Source of the DNA: Caldisericia bacterium
GTDB lineage: Bacteria > Caldisericota > Caldisericia > UBA6126
Reading direction: 5' to 3'
Assembly: GCA_028700655.1 (NCBI GenBank)
Contig: JAQVSG010000011.1
Span: forward strand, 1 to 41,638
DNA: 41,638 bases
Position 1 is the stretch's first letter; each line of letters starts with the position of its first letter. The notes under the pieces were generated by a model. That model did not search any database. It was not told the DNA's origin and saw only the letters and a program-made list of their open reading frames with translations. Below are positions 1-9,163 of the stretch, in pieces. Made by a program: the position numbers and the translations under genes.

Positions 1-1529
1 TTTTCTGTATCGGGTTTTTTCTGAAATTCTTCCAATTGTTTTTCACTTTCCATAAATTGTTGAATTTCTTCTTCAGTAAGAGATTTTTTAAACTGCTCCA
101 TTTGTTGCGTAAAGGCTTTTTGTTTTTCTTCATTCATTCCTGGTTTTGGTTCTAATATGATGAGGGAAGAATGCGGATTGGAAAGGATGTGATCTCGGAT
201 AAAGTCTTCTAAATAGGAAGAGCTCATTGCTTTTTTAATTTCTTTCAGTGTCTCTTCGTAATGAAGACTTATAAAAGGATCGTGGTCATATAGCCAGCTA
301 GGGAGAACATAATAAATGCTATATACCAAACCCTTGGGGAATCCTCCAAAGTCAGCTTCTCGAACGGCAAACTCCTTCGAATTAATAGCTGCTTGAATGA
401 GTTCTTTGTCAATGCCGTTTTTAACAAGGTTCTGAAGAGTGGTCTGTATAACATTTTGAAAGGCTTCTTTTTGATCTATGTTGGCATGTTTTGCAAAAAT
501 GGAGAAAACGGGTTGTTGAATATCCGTTTCTGCAGACCCAAAAATATCTTTTCCTATCCCAGCATCAAGAAGTGCTTTTTTAAGAATAGCTGCTTCCGAG
601 TCTACCAAGATGTAGTTGAGAATATCAAGAGTGAGGTTTGTAAGAGGGTCGGACGATTCCCCAATGGCATAGTTTTGAGAAAAATAGGTTTTGTTTTCGA
701 TGGAGTCATCTGCTGAGATGGGATAAGAATGAGTTTTCTCAACAGGAGCAGAGAACGGTTTTTGCATCGCAATAGTAGACGTAGGTGCTAGATAGTCAAA
801 GTCTTGCAGATATTCGTTGTGAAGGAAGTGTAGATGCTCTTCGATATCGCCATCTCCATAGAGAAGGATGTAGCTGTTGGAAGGATGATAGTATTGCTTG
901 TGGAAAGCAAGAAAGTCTTCTTGGGTCAGGTCAGGGATAAAGTCTGGGATTCCGCCTGATTCATTTTTGTAAGAGGTATCAGGGAACATAGTGTGCAAAA
1001 TTTCTCGAAAGAGAATCGATTCAGGTGAAGAGAATGCCCCCTTCATTTCATTGTACACTACTCCGCTTATGGTGGGCGTTGACTCTTTGGATTCGAATTG
1101 ATAATGCCATCCTTCTTGTTGTAAAATTTCTGGATATTCATAAATGCGAGGGTAAAGAACGGCATCCATATAGACATTCATTAGATTAAGAAAATCTTTT
1201 TGATTTCGACTCGCGACAGGGTATATTGTTTTGTCAGGGAAAGTCATGGCGTTGATAAAAGTTTGCAGAGAGCTCTTTACCAATTCCATAAAAGGATCTT
1301 TGATAGGGAATTTACGGCTTCCACACAAGACAGAATGCTCCAGAATATGAGGAACACCGGTATTGTTAGAAGCAGGGGTACGGAAACCAACAAGAAACAC
1401 TTTGTTGTCGTCATTGTTGCTTAAATAGATAACCTTTGCCTTTGTTTTCGTGTGTTCAAAAAGGTACCCTGTTGTTTTGATTTCATCGATATATTCTTTT
1501 TTTACAAATGTATAATTCTCTATGTTCAT
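1..1529 (-). CDS. M16C family zinc peptidase (PreP/Cym1-like), 5' part only
   Basis: The minus-strand frame stays open from an ATG at 1529 to the window edge: about 509 N-terminal residues of a family whose members are usually near 970. The inverted zinc motif HxxEH is present as H61-I-L-E64-H65 (HILEH) and is followed by the SVLCGSRKFP stretch typical of the presequence-protease branch (M16C) rather than of the mitochondrial processing peptidase branch. Members degrade small unfolded peptides inside a closed two-half chamber. No signal peptide is visible, so a cytoplasmic peptide-clearing role is inferred. A good AAGGAG ribosome site lies just upstream of the ATG. The gene diverges from dinB across 114 bases. 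The C-terminal half lies outside the window, so its integrity cannot be judged. Confidence 0.9.
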   Translation of the reverse strand, partial: MNIENYTFVKKEYIDEIKTTGYLFEHTKTKAKVIYLSNNDDNKVFLVGFRTPASNNTGVPHILEHSVLCGSRKFPIKDPFMELVKSSLQTFINAMTFPDKTIYPVASRNQKDFLNLMNVYMDAVLYPRIYEYPEILQQEGWHYQFESKESTPTISGVVYNEMKGAFSSPESILFREILHTMFPDTSYKNESGGIPDFIPDLTQEDFLAFHKQYYHPSNSYILLYGDGDIEEHLHFLHNEYLQDFDYLAPTSTIAMQKPFSAPVEKTHSYPISADDSIENKTYFSQNYAIGESSDPLTNLTLDILNYILVDSEAAILKKALLDAGIGKDIFGSAETDIQQPVFSIFAKHANIDQKEAFQNVIQTTLQNLVKNGIDKELIQAAINSKEFAVREADFGGFPKGLVYSIYYVLPSWLYDHDPFISLHYEETLKEIKKAMSSSYLEDFIRDHILSNPHSSLIILEPKPGMNEEKQKAFTQQMEQFKKSLTEEEIQQFMESEKQLEEFQKKPDTE

Positions 1530-1631
1530 ACATACTCCTTAAAAAAAATGTTCGATTACTATTGTAATGCTTCTTTCTTGAATTGCAGTTACGAATGAGG
1601 TAAACTTTGCAAATTTGACCAAAATCTTAGG

Positions 1632-1643
1632 TATACTTTTACT
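1632..1643 (+). promoter_or_regulatory. Candidate -10 box (TATACT) of dinB, possible leaderless start
   Basis: TATACT occupies 1632-1637 and is followed by exactly six bases before the dinB ATG at 1644. That is the usual distance from a -10 box to a transcription start, so the mRNA could begin at the start codon. No Shine-Dalgarno sequence is visible before this ATG. The -35 region is weak (a TTGCAA lies 19 bases upstream). The same arrangement occurs before ruvX. Confidence 0.4.
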
Positions 1644-2774
1644 ATGAAACATCGTTTTTTATTTGCTGATGCTGATATGTTTTTTGTTTCTGTGGAATTG
1701 GCGATGCAGCCTACCATGAGAGGATTGCCAGTGGTTGTTGGTGGCTCCAGTGGAAGAGGAGTGATCACTGCTGCTTCGTATGAGGCCAGAAAATTTGGCA
1801 TTCATGCTGGAATGTCTGGGTATAGGGCTCATCAACTTTGTCCGAATGGGATATTTTTAAAGGGTAATTACCGAGCCTATTCTAGCTATTCTGATCGAAT
1901 GTTTGCTATTTTTCGACAGTTTTCTCCTGATGTGCACGTACGCTCCATAGACGAAGGTTTCGCTGAAATCTCTTCCTGTCTGAGCCTTTTTGGAGGAGAA
2001 GAACAATTGGCACTGCAGTTAAAGGATAGCATTTTTGAACAACTAGGGATTACGGTTTCTATTGGCATTGCAAGCACGATCACGTTGGCAAAAATCTGTT
2101 TAGAAGATGGAAAACCGGACGGCTTAACCATCGTTCCCGAGGGAGGTCAAAGAGACTATTTAAAAGAACTTCCCATTGGGCGTATCCCTGGAATTGGTCC
2201 AAAAACAAAACTGTATTTTACTAAAAAAGGCATTCTTCACATCGGAGATTTGTATCGGTATACAACAAAAGAAGAACTGACTCGCCAAGTAGGCAGTTAT
2301 GGGCATTCCCTTTGGAATCTTCTGCAAGGAGTATCCACATACAATGAGGCTAGCGTCCATGAACGTAAATCAATCAGCAACGAAAATACTTTTTATGAAG
2401 CCTTAACCGATCGAAATGCAATTGAGAAAGAGGTTATGCGATTGTCAGAAAAAGTAGGATTTCGACTTCGAAAACAAGGATTGAAAGCAAAAACCATTGC
2501 TGTGAAAATTCGTTATCAAAATTTTACAACGATTACGAGAAGGACAACTGTGCAAAAGTATGTAGAAATGGACAAAGAGATCTTTCAAGAAGCATGGCGA
2601 CTTCTTCAAAAGGAATTGCGTTCCCCTGTTCGATTGATTGGTATCGGGCTTTCCTCTTTCATGGACAATGAGGATTTGTTTTCTTCCCTCTATGAAAAAG
2701 ATCGGAAACTCCATAAAGCAGTTGATTTTGTACGAGAAAAATATGGAAGAAAGACGATCTTTCATGCTCGATAG
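1644..2774 (+). CDS. dinB: DNA polymerase IV, Y-family translesion polymerase
   Basis: Error-prone translesion DNA polymerase. The first catalytic motif DADMFFVSVE carries the metal-binding Asp (D9) and the aromatic steric-gate position (F14), and the second metal motif is SIDEGFAE. The SIGIAST finger/palm segment and the helix-hairpin-helix thumb motif IPGIGPKT follow in the expected order, then a little-finger domain to the C terminus. At 376 residues it has normal family length. No obvious C-terminal clamp-binding peptide is seen. The start has no ribosome-binding site, but a TATACT box six bases upstream suggests leaderless expression. It is the first gene of a plus-strand group with a lipoprotein and a nuclease-helicase. 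The helicase makes a shared DNA-damage theme plausible, but no LexA-type operator was recognised. Confidence 0.95.
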   Translation: MKHRFLFADADMFFVSVELAMQPTMRGLPVVVGGSSGRGVITAASYEARKFGIHAGMSGYRAHQLCPNGIFLKGNYRAYSSYSDRMFAIFRQFSPDVHVRSIDEGFAEISSCLSLFGGEEQLALQLKDSIFEQLGITVSIGIASTITLAKICLEDGKPDGLTIVPEGGQRDYLKELPIGRIPGIGPKTKLYFTKKGILHIGDLYRYTTKEELTRQVGSYGHSLWNLLQGVSTYNEASVHERKSISNENTFYEALTDRNAIEKEVMRLSEKVGFRLRKQGLKAKTIAVKIRYQNFTTITRRTTVQKYVEMDKEIFQEAWRLLQKELRSPVRLIGIGLSSFMDNEDLFSSLYEKDRKLHKAVDFVREKYGRKTIFHAR

Positions 2775-2825
2775 TCTACGTACCGTTTGTTCTCCACAAA
2801 TTTCTTGGAATACTAGGAGAGAGAT

Positions 2826-4346
2826 ATGAAAAAAATTATTTGTGTTGTATGCATTTTTTGTTTGTTTTTTGTTTCTTGCACAAACGAACAAAAACAGGAT
2901 TCCGAAGCCTGGGCACCTTCGACTGGTTCTACCATTGCGCAACAATTGCATGCCTTCCTTGGCAAGCAGATATCTGAACAACAATTACCAGGCGCTTCCA
3001 TTTGCATGATTGATCAAGACAAAACAATGCTATTAAAGGGTTATGGGAAAACTCGAACAGAGGGTGACTCCATTACTAAGAATACACTTTTCCAAATTGG
3101 GACTGCTTCCCGATTGTTTACTTCTGCCCTTGCTGGGCTCATGGTGGAATACCGTCAATTTGAATGGGATTCTTCCGTACGTGAGTATCTAGGAGATTTT
3201 TCCCTGCAGAATCCTTGGGTCACGCAATCCTTTTCTTTTGATGACATTGTATTAGAACGATCTGGATGGACTCCTCAGGCGGGACAGTTTTTACCTATTT
3301 TGGGATTTGATGAAAACTATATCATGCAACATACAAAAGACTTTACAGTACATTCTTCCTTCCGAGATTCCTATTCCCCTCAAAATAGCATGCGACTATT
3401 CTTAACCAAAACAATTTCGGACACTACTGGGAAAAACTGGGAAGAACTACTAAAAACAGAAATAACAAGCAAGAATAATATGGATATTGTTATTGGTGCA
3501 TCGGAGTATTATCAGAAAGAGTTGTTTGCCTATCCTCACTATATTGACTCTGAGGGTACCGTACACTTATTTCCTGTAGGCAGTCATGCAATGATGGAAA
3601 TACCAGAAACCATGAAAGCAGCCTTGGGTATCTCCATGGATATAGACGATGCTGTTCAATGGCTTCAGTTGTTTTTACAGCAGTGGGCTCAACCCTCAAA
3701 TAGCGATAACCTGTATGGCCAAAATGTCTTTGCAGAGCTTATGCAGCCAGTCTATAGAAGAGGTACAGGGCTCTTTTCTGAGCATTCATTTTGCACACGA
3801 AGTGGGTGGGTGTATGAGAGAGTACAAACTGAAGATGTCTATTGGTGTGTGGGAACGGGTTATGGATTTTCCTCTTTGTTTCTGATGATCCCATCTCACC
3901 ATGCAGGACTTGTACTCTTAACCAATGCAAGCAATCACAATCTTCATCATGAGGTGGCTTCTATTTTTGGAAAGGGTTATTTTGATCCTGCAGGCATATA
4001 CACTCCTTCTATTGAAGAGCTTGAATCGTCAGGTCAAGTTCCATTAAAGCTCATTGTTGATCCCTTGAAGCCAGAAGCCTACCAAGGTGTTTATAGGCAC
4101 CCGATATATGGAGATATTGAAGTGGTAAACAATCTTGACAATCTTGGAATATTGCTGGGCCAAACAAAGGAGTTTCGTGAGTTAACCCATTACAGTGGAG
4201 ATGTATATTATTTTGAAGATTTGAAGATACTTCCTCATAAAATATATGTTTCTTTTCAACAAGAAGACTCTGAAACTATTGTTTCTTGTACCATTGATTA
4301 TATGAAAGATACAAACGATCCCTTTTTTATGAAAGAGAACGATTAG
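2826..4346 (+). CDS. Lipoprotein with beta-lactamase/serine hydrolase fold, catalytic motif lost
   Basis: The N terminus is a short hydrophobic signal ending in FVSC, giving lipidation at C18, so the protein should be anchored outside the membrane. Residues of about 35-370 follow the class C beta-lactamase/penicillin-binding fold: GASICMIDQD near the start, the LFQIG helix entry, and YGFSSLFLMIPS...LVLLTN near the end of the domain. The catalytic SxxK tetrad, expected after IG, reads T93-A-S-R96, so both nucleophile and general base are changed. The YxN motif is disturbed (YSPQN), and the HxG-like position reads VGTG. Residues of about 400-506 form an extra C-terminal domain of lipocalin-like type or unknown function. 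The gene is intact, so a binding or scaffolding pseudoenzyme is inferred. It sits directly before the helicase with no gap, and an AGGAGAG ribosome site supports the start. Confidence 0.75.
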   Translation: MKKIICVVCIFCLFFVSCTNEQKQDSEAWAPSTGSTIAQQLHAFLGKQISEQQLPGASICMIDQDKTMLLKGYGKTRTEGDSITKNTLFQIGTASRLFTSALAGLMVEYRQFEWDSSVREYLGDFSLQNPWVTQSFSFDDIVLERSGWTPQAGQFLPILGFDENYIMQHTKDFTVHSSFRDSYSPQNSMRLFLTKTISDTTGKNWEELLKTEITSKNNMDIVIGASEYYQKELFAYPHYIDSEGTVHLFPVGSHAMMEIPETMKAALGISMDIDDAVQWLQLFLQQWAQPSNSDNLYGQNVFAELMQPVYRRGTGLFSEHSFCTRSGWVYERVQTEDVYWCVGTGYGFSSLFLMIPSHHAGLVLLTNASNHNLHHEVASIFGKGYFDPAGIYTPSIEELESSGQVPLKLIVDPLKPEAYQGVYRHPIYGDIEVVNNLDNLGILLGQTKEFRELTHYSGDVYYFEDLKILPHKIYVSFQQEDSETIVSCTIDYMKDTNDPFFMKEND

Positions 4347-6725
4347 ATGTCCATAGATCTAAACGAACCTGTTGTTATTTCTATTTCGATTCGAGAATTT
4401 GTAGAGTCTATTTTTAGGCAGGGGGATTTGTGTTATACAAATTCCTTGCAAAACGTAATGCAAGAAGGTATTCAAGTCCATAAAAACTGGCAAAGTATTC
4501 AGAAAAAGCAAGATGGTACCTATTCTTCTGAAATTCCCTTGTACTACGAATACCACCATGATGATATTGTATTTCAGTTCACTGGTAGAATGGACGGACT
4601 GGTTGTTCGAGAAAACCAATATTATGTGGAAGAAATTAAAAGTACGGTTCTCCCTCTGGATTCTATTTCTGAAGAGTCGTTTCCAACCCATTGGGCGCAA
4701 GCTAAATGCTATGCATTTATGTACGCGCATGAAAAAAAGTATTCCAAAATGAATGTCATCGTTACCTATTATCAAAAAGAAACAGGAGATATTCGGCAGT
4801 TTACCAAGGCTTATCTATATGAAACTCTGCATACGTTTTTTCATTCCTTGGTGCAGGTATATGAAAAATGTGTTATGCAGGATCTGCAATGGGAATGGAG
4901 CCGAAATGCTTCTATTGAGCAACTTGCATTTCCATTTTCTTCGTATCGAAAAGGCCAAGAAGAGTTGATTGAATCGGTGCAAGATGCCACTTCTAATGGA
5001 GATGTCCTTTTTGCACAAGCTCCCACAGGAATCGGCAAAACCATGGCTGTGTTGTATGCAACCTTGAAAAATGTTCCGTCCGTGGGGATTGCCAAGATTT
5101 TCTATTTGACAGCTCGAACACCGACTAGGAAAGTGGCCGAAAAAGCAGTCCAATTGTTACATCAGAAGGGGTTGCAGTATCGGAGCATTTCGTTAACTGC
5201 CAAAGAAAAAGTGTGCCTTATGGGAGTAACCCATTGTATTGGTGATGAATGTCCCTATGCAAAAGGGTATTATGACCGGGTGACTGAGGCCGTGGATACT
5301 CTTCTGAAGCAAACTCATTTTTATTCGACCGAAGAAATTGTGTATACCGCACAGAAGTTTACGATTTGTCCTTTTGAACTTTCGCTGGATCTGTCCCTTA
5401 AGTGCGATTGTATTATATGCGACTACAATTATGTATTTGATCCAAAAGTGTCTTTGAAGCGGTACTTTTTTGGACATACCGGCAATGGAAAGTTTGCCTT
5501 TTTAATAGATGAAGCTCATAATATGGTGAAGAGAGCACAGGAAATGTTTTCGTCCGAAATTGCTCAGTACAAGATACAGAAGGTAATGCAAGAAGCAAGA
5601 TCGATGGAAGATCTAACCGAGCCACTGAACAAACTTATGGATGCGTTTCAATTGATAAAAAACAAAATGGATGCCGAGGAAACGATGAACTACTATTATG
5701 CAACGACCGTTCCCGAAGAATTCTTGATAGAAATTGAAACGTCGTATGAAACTTTAAAATCTGTTTTGGAAGAAAAACATTTCAAGGATGTGCCCTATTC
5801 ATTGGTAGTGTTGTTCTATGATTTAAAACATTTTATGAAAATCCATGATTTGTTTGATTCCCATTATTGCTTTTTAAGCACTGTTGAAAAGAATGGGATT
5901 CGATGCAAGTTGTTTTGTATGGATCCTTCGAGTATCTTGCAGAATGTTCTTCAAAGAAGCTATACATCGGTTTTCTTTTCAGCGACACTCTCCCCTATTC
6001 AATACTTTGTTCGTATGCTTGGAGGAGGAAGAGAGTCGGTACAGTTTCGAACGGACTCTCCATTTCCTAAAGAAAACTTACAGGTGATGATTGAAAACGA
6101 AATTTCTACGAAATACAAAGAACGTCAACAATCTTATGAAAAAATTTCTTTATACATTCAATCGATGGTAGAGTCCAAAATAGGAAATTATCTTGTTTTC
6201 TTTCCTTCTTATGATTACATGAACAAAGTTTACGATACCTTTCAAATGGTGAAAGGGAAAACCTCTTGTATTCTACAAAAACCCTTTATGAACGAAAAAG
6301 AACGCTCTTCCTTTTTAGCTTCTTTTTCCTACCAACATGGTAGATCTTTGGCCGGATTTGCTGTAATGGGGGGCATTTTTGGGGAAGGCATTGACTTGGT
6401 GGGAGATCAGCTTTCGGGAGCCATAATTGTGGGTGTGGGTCTACCTAGTATCAATTTAGAAAATATGATTTTGAAAAAATATTTTGATGAGAACGAAGAA
6501 TCTGGCTTTGGATATGCTTTTGTGTACCCTGGTATCAATCGAGTATTACAAGCGGTGGGAAGAGTGATTCGAACAGAAGAAGATCGAGGAGTTGTATTGC
6601 TCATTGACAGCCGATTTGATCACCCAAACTATCGAAAACTGCTCCCCGAAGAATGGGGCTATGTTCCAGGTATCCACAATCCCAATCTTTATGCAAGCTT
6701 ACTGAAAGAATTCTGGAAAGGGTAA
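4347..6725 (+). CDS. PD-(D/E)XK nuclease fused to Fe-S superfamily 2 helicase (Rad3/DinG-like)
   Basis: Two-part DNA repair enzyme of 792 residues. Residues 1-190 carry a RecB-like nuclease core: GRMDG with D83, E96-I-K98 as the ExK pair, and the QxxxY helix motif Q118-AKC-Y122. The helicase begins near residue 195 with Walker A APTGIGKT (225-232). Four cysteines, C290, C297, C302 and C341, are spaced as in the iron-sulfur domain of XPD-type helicases. The DEAH box is D388-EA-H391, and motif VI reads QAVGRVIR. Proteins of this build are known in Firmicutes and are annotated as Rad3-related helicases. A 5'-to-3' unwinding direction is inferred from the family. The ATG follows the lipoprotein stop without a gap, implying coupled translation. 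It ends 11 bases from the convergent gene. Confidence 0.9.
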   Translation: MSIDLNEPVVISISIREFVESIFRQGDLCYTNSLQNVMQEGIQVHKNWQSIQKKQDGTYSSEIPLYYEYHHDDIVFQFTGRMDGLVVRENQYYVEEIKSTVLPLDSISEESFPTHWAQAKCYAFMYAHEKKYSKMNVIVTYYQKETGDIRQFTKAYLYETLHTFFHSLVQVYEKCVMQDLQWEWSRNASIEQLAFPFSSYRKGQEELIESVQDATSNGDVLFAQAPTGIGKTMAVLYATLKNVPSVGIAKIFYLTARTPTRKVAEKAVQLLHQKGLQYRSISLTAKEKVCLMGVTHCIGDECPYAKGYYDRVTEAVDTLLKQTHFYSTEEIVYTAQKFTICPFELSLDLSLKCDCIICDYNYVFDPKVSLKRYFFGHTGNGKFAFLIDEAHNMVKRAQEMFSSEIAQYKIQKVMQEARSMEDLTEPLNKLMDAFQLIKNKMDAEETMNYYYATTVPEEFLIEIETSYETLKSVLEEKHFKDVPYSLVVLFYDLKHFMKIHDLFDSHYCFLSTVEKNGIRCKLFCMDPSSILQNVLQRSYTSVFFSATLSPIQYFVRMLGGGRESVQFRTDSPFPKENLQVMIENEISTKYKERQQSYEKISLYIQSMVESKIGNYLVFFPSYDYMNKVYDTFQMVKGKTSCILQKPFMNEKERSSFLASFSYQHGRSLAGFAVMGGIFGEGIDLVGDQLSGAIIVGVGLPSINLENMILKKYFDENEESGFGYAFVYPGINRVLQAVGRVIRTEEDRGVVLLIDSRFDHPNYRKLLPEEWGYVPGIHNPNLYASLLKEFWKG

Positions 6726-6735
6726 CCTTTTTCTT
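6713..6735 (+). terminator. Weak candidate terminator after the helicase gene
   Basis: Near the helicase stop codon the strand can fold AAAGG with CCTTT over a GTAA loop, followed by a T-rich run (TTTTTCTTTTT). The stem is only five pairs, so this is a weak call. Its position between two convergent genes is the main support. Confidence 0.25.
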
Positions 6736-6736
6736 T

Positions 6737-8458
6737 TTAGGGTTTTACTCCCTCTATTTGAATGAAGTTGGAGGGGGAGCTGTAAAGGCGCTCTTTCTTG
6801 GAAGATGACTTTGAGACTGTGATATAGGAACAAACAAAAAATAGGTGGTCGCTGGCAGAATCATGTTCTTCCAGGATAATGGTATAGATGTTTTCATTCT
6901 CTGGATCAAAGTCTTCAAAAGAAATACTCTGCAATGGTCTCTTTTCACCATTGTCCCATTCAAACAAGGTAAACCCTTCTGCTTTGTAGGAATATGAGAA
7001 GAAGAATCGCAAAGAATTCTCTTCTTTTTCATACTGGACGTTTTCGGGAGCAAGGGGTGGGTAGGATGGAATCGTGGCCCGTACTGCATACGATCGAATA
7101 GTCCCCCCTAGTCCCTGTATGGCTATTTGATACCAATATGTTTCCCCGATGGTTACATTGGGATCTGTCCATACTGAGACATCTCTAAGGTCTGTCTGGT
7201 GGATGATTTCATAGTCTTTTTTTAATGTTTTCCGATAGATCAACAATGCGCCAGGTTCGGTTGTATTGTCTTTCCATGCAATTTGAACCCCATTCTCGGA
7301 GACATTTTCGACAGAAACCATGGTGGGAATTAAGGGACATTCACATAATTGGCGAATGGAATTGAATATGACAGGGTAAAATTTCTCAAAATTGGAGTAT
7401 ACATTTCTGTGATTCTCGTACATTCGTAACCATTCTCCAATATAGTCAATGTACACATAGAAACTTTGAATATCTTGGTTTCTCTGGTTAATATGTTCTT
7501 CAGGCCCATATTCTTGAAGAGTAAAGCTTTGTGAGACTCCTCTTACGATATGCTCTGTTAAACAGCTTTGCCAATCTACAATTTTCTGATATCTCATTTG
7601 CGTTGAAATTGGTTTAAAAAGCTTTGCAGTAGTGAGAATATCGGTTTTGCGATCGAACAATAATGGATTTATATACGCATAGCTGAAGCTTTTGAGAAGC
7701 TGTTTGTGTAGGTCGTCAGGACCAGCCCAATACGGGTTTTTATCCCCTTTCTTTTCTTCTACATCATAGGGTCCAACGAGGGCGAAGTAATTTTTATCTA
7801 CATGGGTTCCATAGCCAATTTCACTAAACAAGGGTACTAAAATCATACCATGCGATCGATCCGAAAACCCAAAATAGTCCTCTAACATGGGAATTGTATT
7901 CTTGGTTCCTAGTTTCTTTTCAACCTGCTCAACACACTCTTGATAAAAACCTTGATGCTGGTGATAAAAACCAATGAAATTGGTTTGTTTGGCAAAATCA
8001 CGAAGAAGGACTAAAAAATCATTTAGATTTCTGTCACCTCCTCCTTTATCAGTAATTTCTTTTGTAAAAGGAGTGAGAATTTTGAGCTCCGGGGGGTTGG
8101 AAAGATGTAGCATAAAGGTGGATGGAATTTCTTGCGAAAAGCCATAGTTGTACCACATAAAACTAAACATTTCGATGGCGGGGTGACCGTAATATTGGAA
8201 AAAAGTACCTTGGACATCGTGTAAATAATCAAATTCCAACTCTGTCATAGGCCAAGCACCAATCATCATTTGCATAATGGAGATTAATTCAATACGAGGA
8301 TCCGACGAAATGGAAACTTGTTTTTTTGTTGTGTAAGAATAATCCAGAGATTGGTGAGTGGATGTTGTTGCATAGGTAGAGTGGAACTGAAATCCAGAAA
8401 CGAGGATACAAGCCACGCAAAACATCACTATGAAAAGGTTTTTACTCTTTCGATGCAT
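6737..8458 (-). CDS. Secreted DUF4932-like protein with C-terminal fibronectin III modules
   Basis: A signal peptide spans about residues 1-30. Residues of about 55-310 resemble DUF4932: the opening DPRIELISI, the GHPAIE segment and the SYAYINPLL segment sit in the family order. From my knowledge of the family, members usually carry an HExxH-type sequence just before the INPLL-like segment. Here that place reads K258-SFS-Y262 (frame numbered from the GTG two codons upstream), so zinc peptidase activity looks lost. Residues of about 379-467 form a fibronectin type III domain (ENGVQIAWKDN, TYWYQIAIQ), and a second, weaker one follows to the end. I chose the ATG at 8458 because the only ribosome site, AGAGGTGA, overlaps the upstream GTG at 8464. 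It lies downstream of the small thioredoxin-like lipoprotein on the same strand. The substrate is unknown. Confidence 0.7.
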   Translation of the reverse strand: MHRKSKNLFIVMFCVACILVSGFQFHSTYATTSTHQSLDYSYTTKKQVSISSDPRIELISIMQMMIGAWPMTELEFDYLHDVQGTFFQYYGHPAIEMFSFMWYNYGFSQEIPSTFMLHLSNPPELKILTPFTKEITDKGGGDRNLNDFLVLLRDFAKQTNFIGFYHQHQGFYQECVEQVEKKLGTKNTIPMLEDYFGFSDRSHGMILVPLFSEIGYGTHVDKNYFALVGPYDVEEKKGDKNPYWAGPDDLHKQLLKSFSYAYINPLLFDRKTDILTTAKLFKPISTQMRYQKIVDWQSCLTEHIVRGVSQSFTLQEYGPEEHINQRNQDIQSFYVYIDYIGEWLRMYENHRNVYSNFEKFYPVIFNSIRQLCECPLIPTMVSVENVSENGVQIAWKDNTTEPGALLIYRKTLKKDYEIIHQTDLRDVSVWTDPNVTIGETYWYQIAIQGLGGTIRSYAVRATIPSYPPLAPENVQYEKEENSLRFFFSYSYKAEGFTLFEWDNGEKRPLQSISFEDFDPENENIYTIILEEHDSASDHLFFVCSYITVSKSSSKKERLYSSPSNFIQIEGVKP

Positions 8459-8510
8459 GTTCACCTCTACTGAGAAATTTACCTATAATATCGAATGACA
8501 GGGAAAAAGT

Positions 8511-9038
8511 TCATGGGTTTTCTCTATTTTCTATTTTTCTAGCTTCTTCTATACGCTTTTCAATTTTTTGTTGTAACAGTTCTTTTGCATACACAGGATC
8601 TTCGTCAGCAGCTAAAAAGAGATCTCTCCATATTTCGATGTGCTGATGTTTTCCTTTGATGTAGATAGAACTACAAAGATCCTCTTCCATGACAGAAAAT
8701 TCTTGTTTAATGGGGGTGTTTTCGGCATAATTGGTCATAATGCTGTGATAAATGATGATTCCTTCTTCAGCTTCCTGTGCATAGGTCGTATTTAACAATT
8801 CAATAATGGAGTTTTGTAGAAATGTGCATGTATCACATTTGTCTTCATGATGAAATTGAACGATTTCTAGATGGTAGTCGGGGAAATTGTCCGTTTCCCA
8901 TTTTTCAGGGTAATACGTCTGGGTTTTGTAGCTTGTGGATTGCTTTGAGGAATTCTGGGAGCAATTGGCTACAAAGAGTGAAAGCGTTATCAAAATCATA
9001 CTACATATCATGGTTGCAGACTTGTTTCTTTTTTTCAT
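8511..9038 (-). CDS. Small lipoprotein with thioredoxin-like CxxC domain (ArsF-family-like)
   Basis: A 175-residue protein. The N terminus is a signal sequence ending in a lipobox-like FVANC (C26, with an atypical Asn at -1). The body begins LEIVQFHHEDKCDTC, with a C68-x-x-C71 pair after a beta strand, as in thioredoxin folds. The later segment, ending in a charged helix, matches my recollection of the family named nitrophenyl compound nitroreductase subunit ArsF. The catalytic role is unknown; an extracytoplasmic thiol or selenium/arsenic-related function is only inference. An upstream ATG at 9113 would extend the frame, but the GGAGG ribosome site at 9044-9048 supports 9038. It is probably cotranscribed with the DUF4932-like gene 52 bases downstream and diverges from gap. 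Confidence 0.6.
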   Translation of the reverse strand: MKKRNKSATMICSMILITLSLFVANCSQNSSKQSTSYKTQTYYPEKWETDNFPDYHLEIVQFHHEDKCDTCTFLQNSIIELLNTTYAQEAEEGIIIYHSIMTNYAENTPIKQEFSVMEEDLCSSIYIKGKHQHIEIWRDLFLAADEDPVYAKELLQQKIEKRIEEARKIENRENP

Positions 9039-9100
9039 ACAAACCTCCAAAAAAATTATATCACATCCTTTTTTTGAAAGGTTACGAAGTGTTCGTTTCA

Positions 9101-9128
9101 TTGAATTTTTCAAGTAGGATCATACAAT
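9101..9128 (+). promoter_or_regulatory. Candidate sigma-70-type promoter of the gap operon
   Basis: TTGAAT (9101-9106) and TACAAT (9123-9128) are separated by 16 bases. They lie 36 bases before the gap start codon, in the only intergenic space upstream of the long plus-strand operon. A second TAGAAT follows at 9134-9139 without a good -35 partner. Confidence 0.45.
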
Positions 9129-9163
9129 TGAGGTAGAATCTAAAGAACCATGGGGGGACCACT

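Noticed and set aside
269-1424. Several short frames within the first 1.5 kb (269-454, 393-716, 1200-1424)
   Set aside because: The minus-strand M16C peptidase frame is open over the whole interval and carries the family zinc motif; the short frames are shadows.
2445-2984. 179-codon minus-strand frame across the dinB/lipoprotein junction
   Set aside because: It spans the ends of two well-supported genes, has no recognisable domain and no ribosome site.
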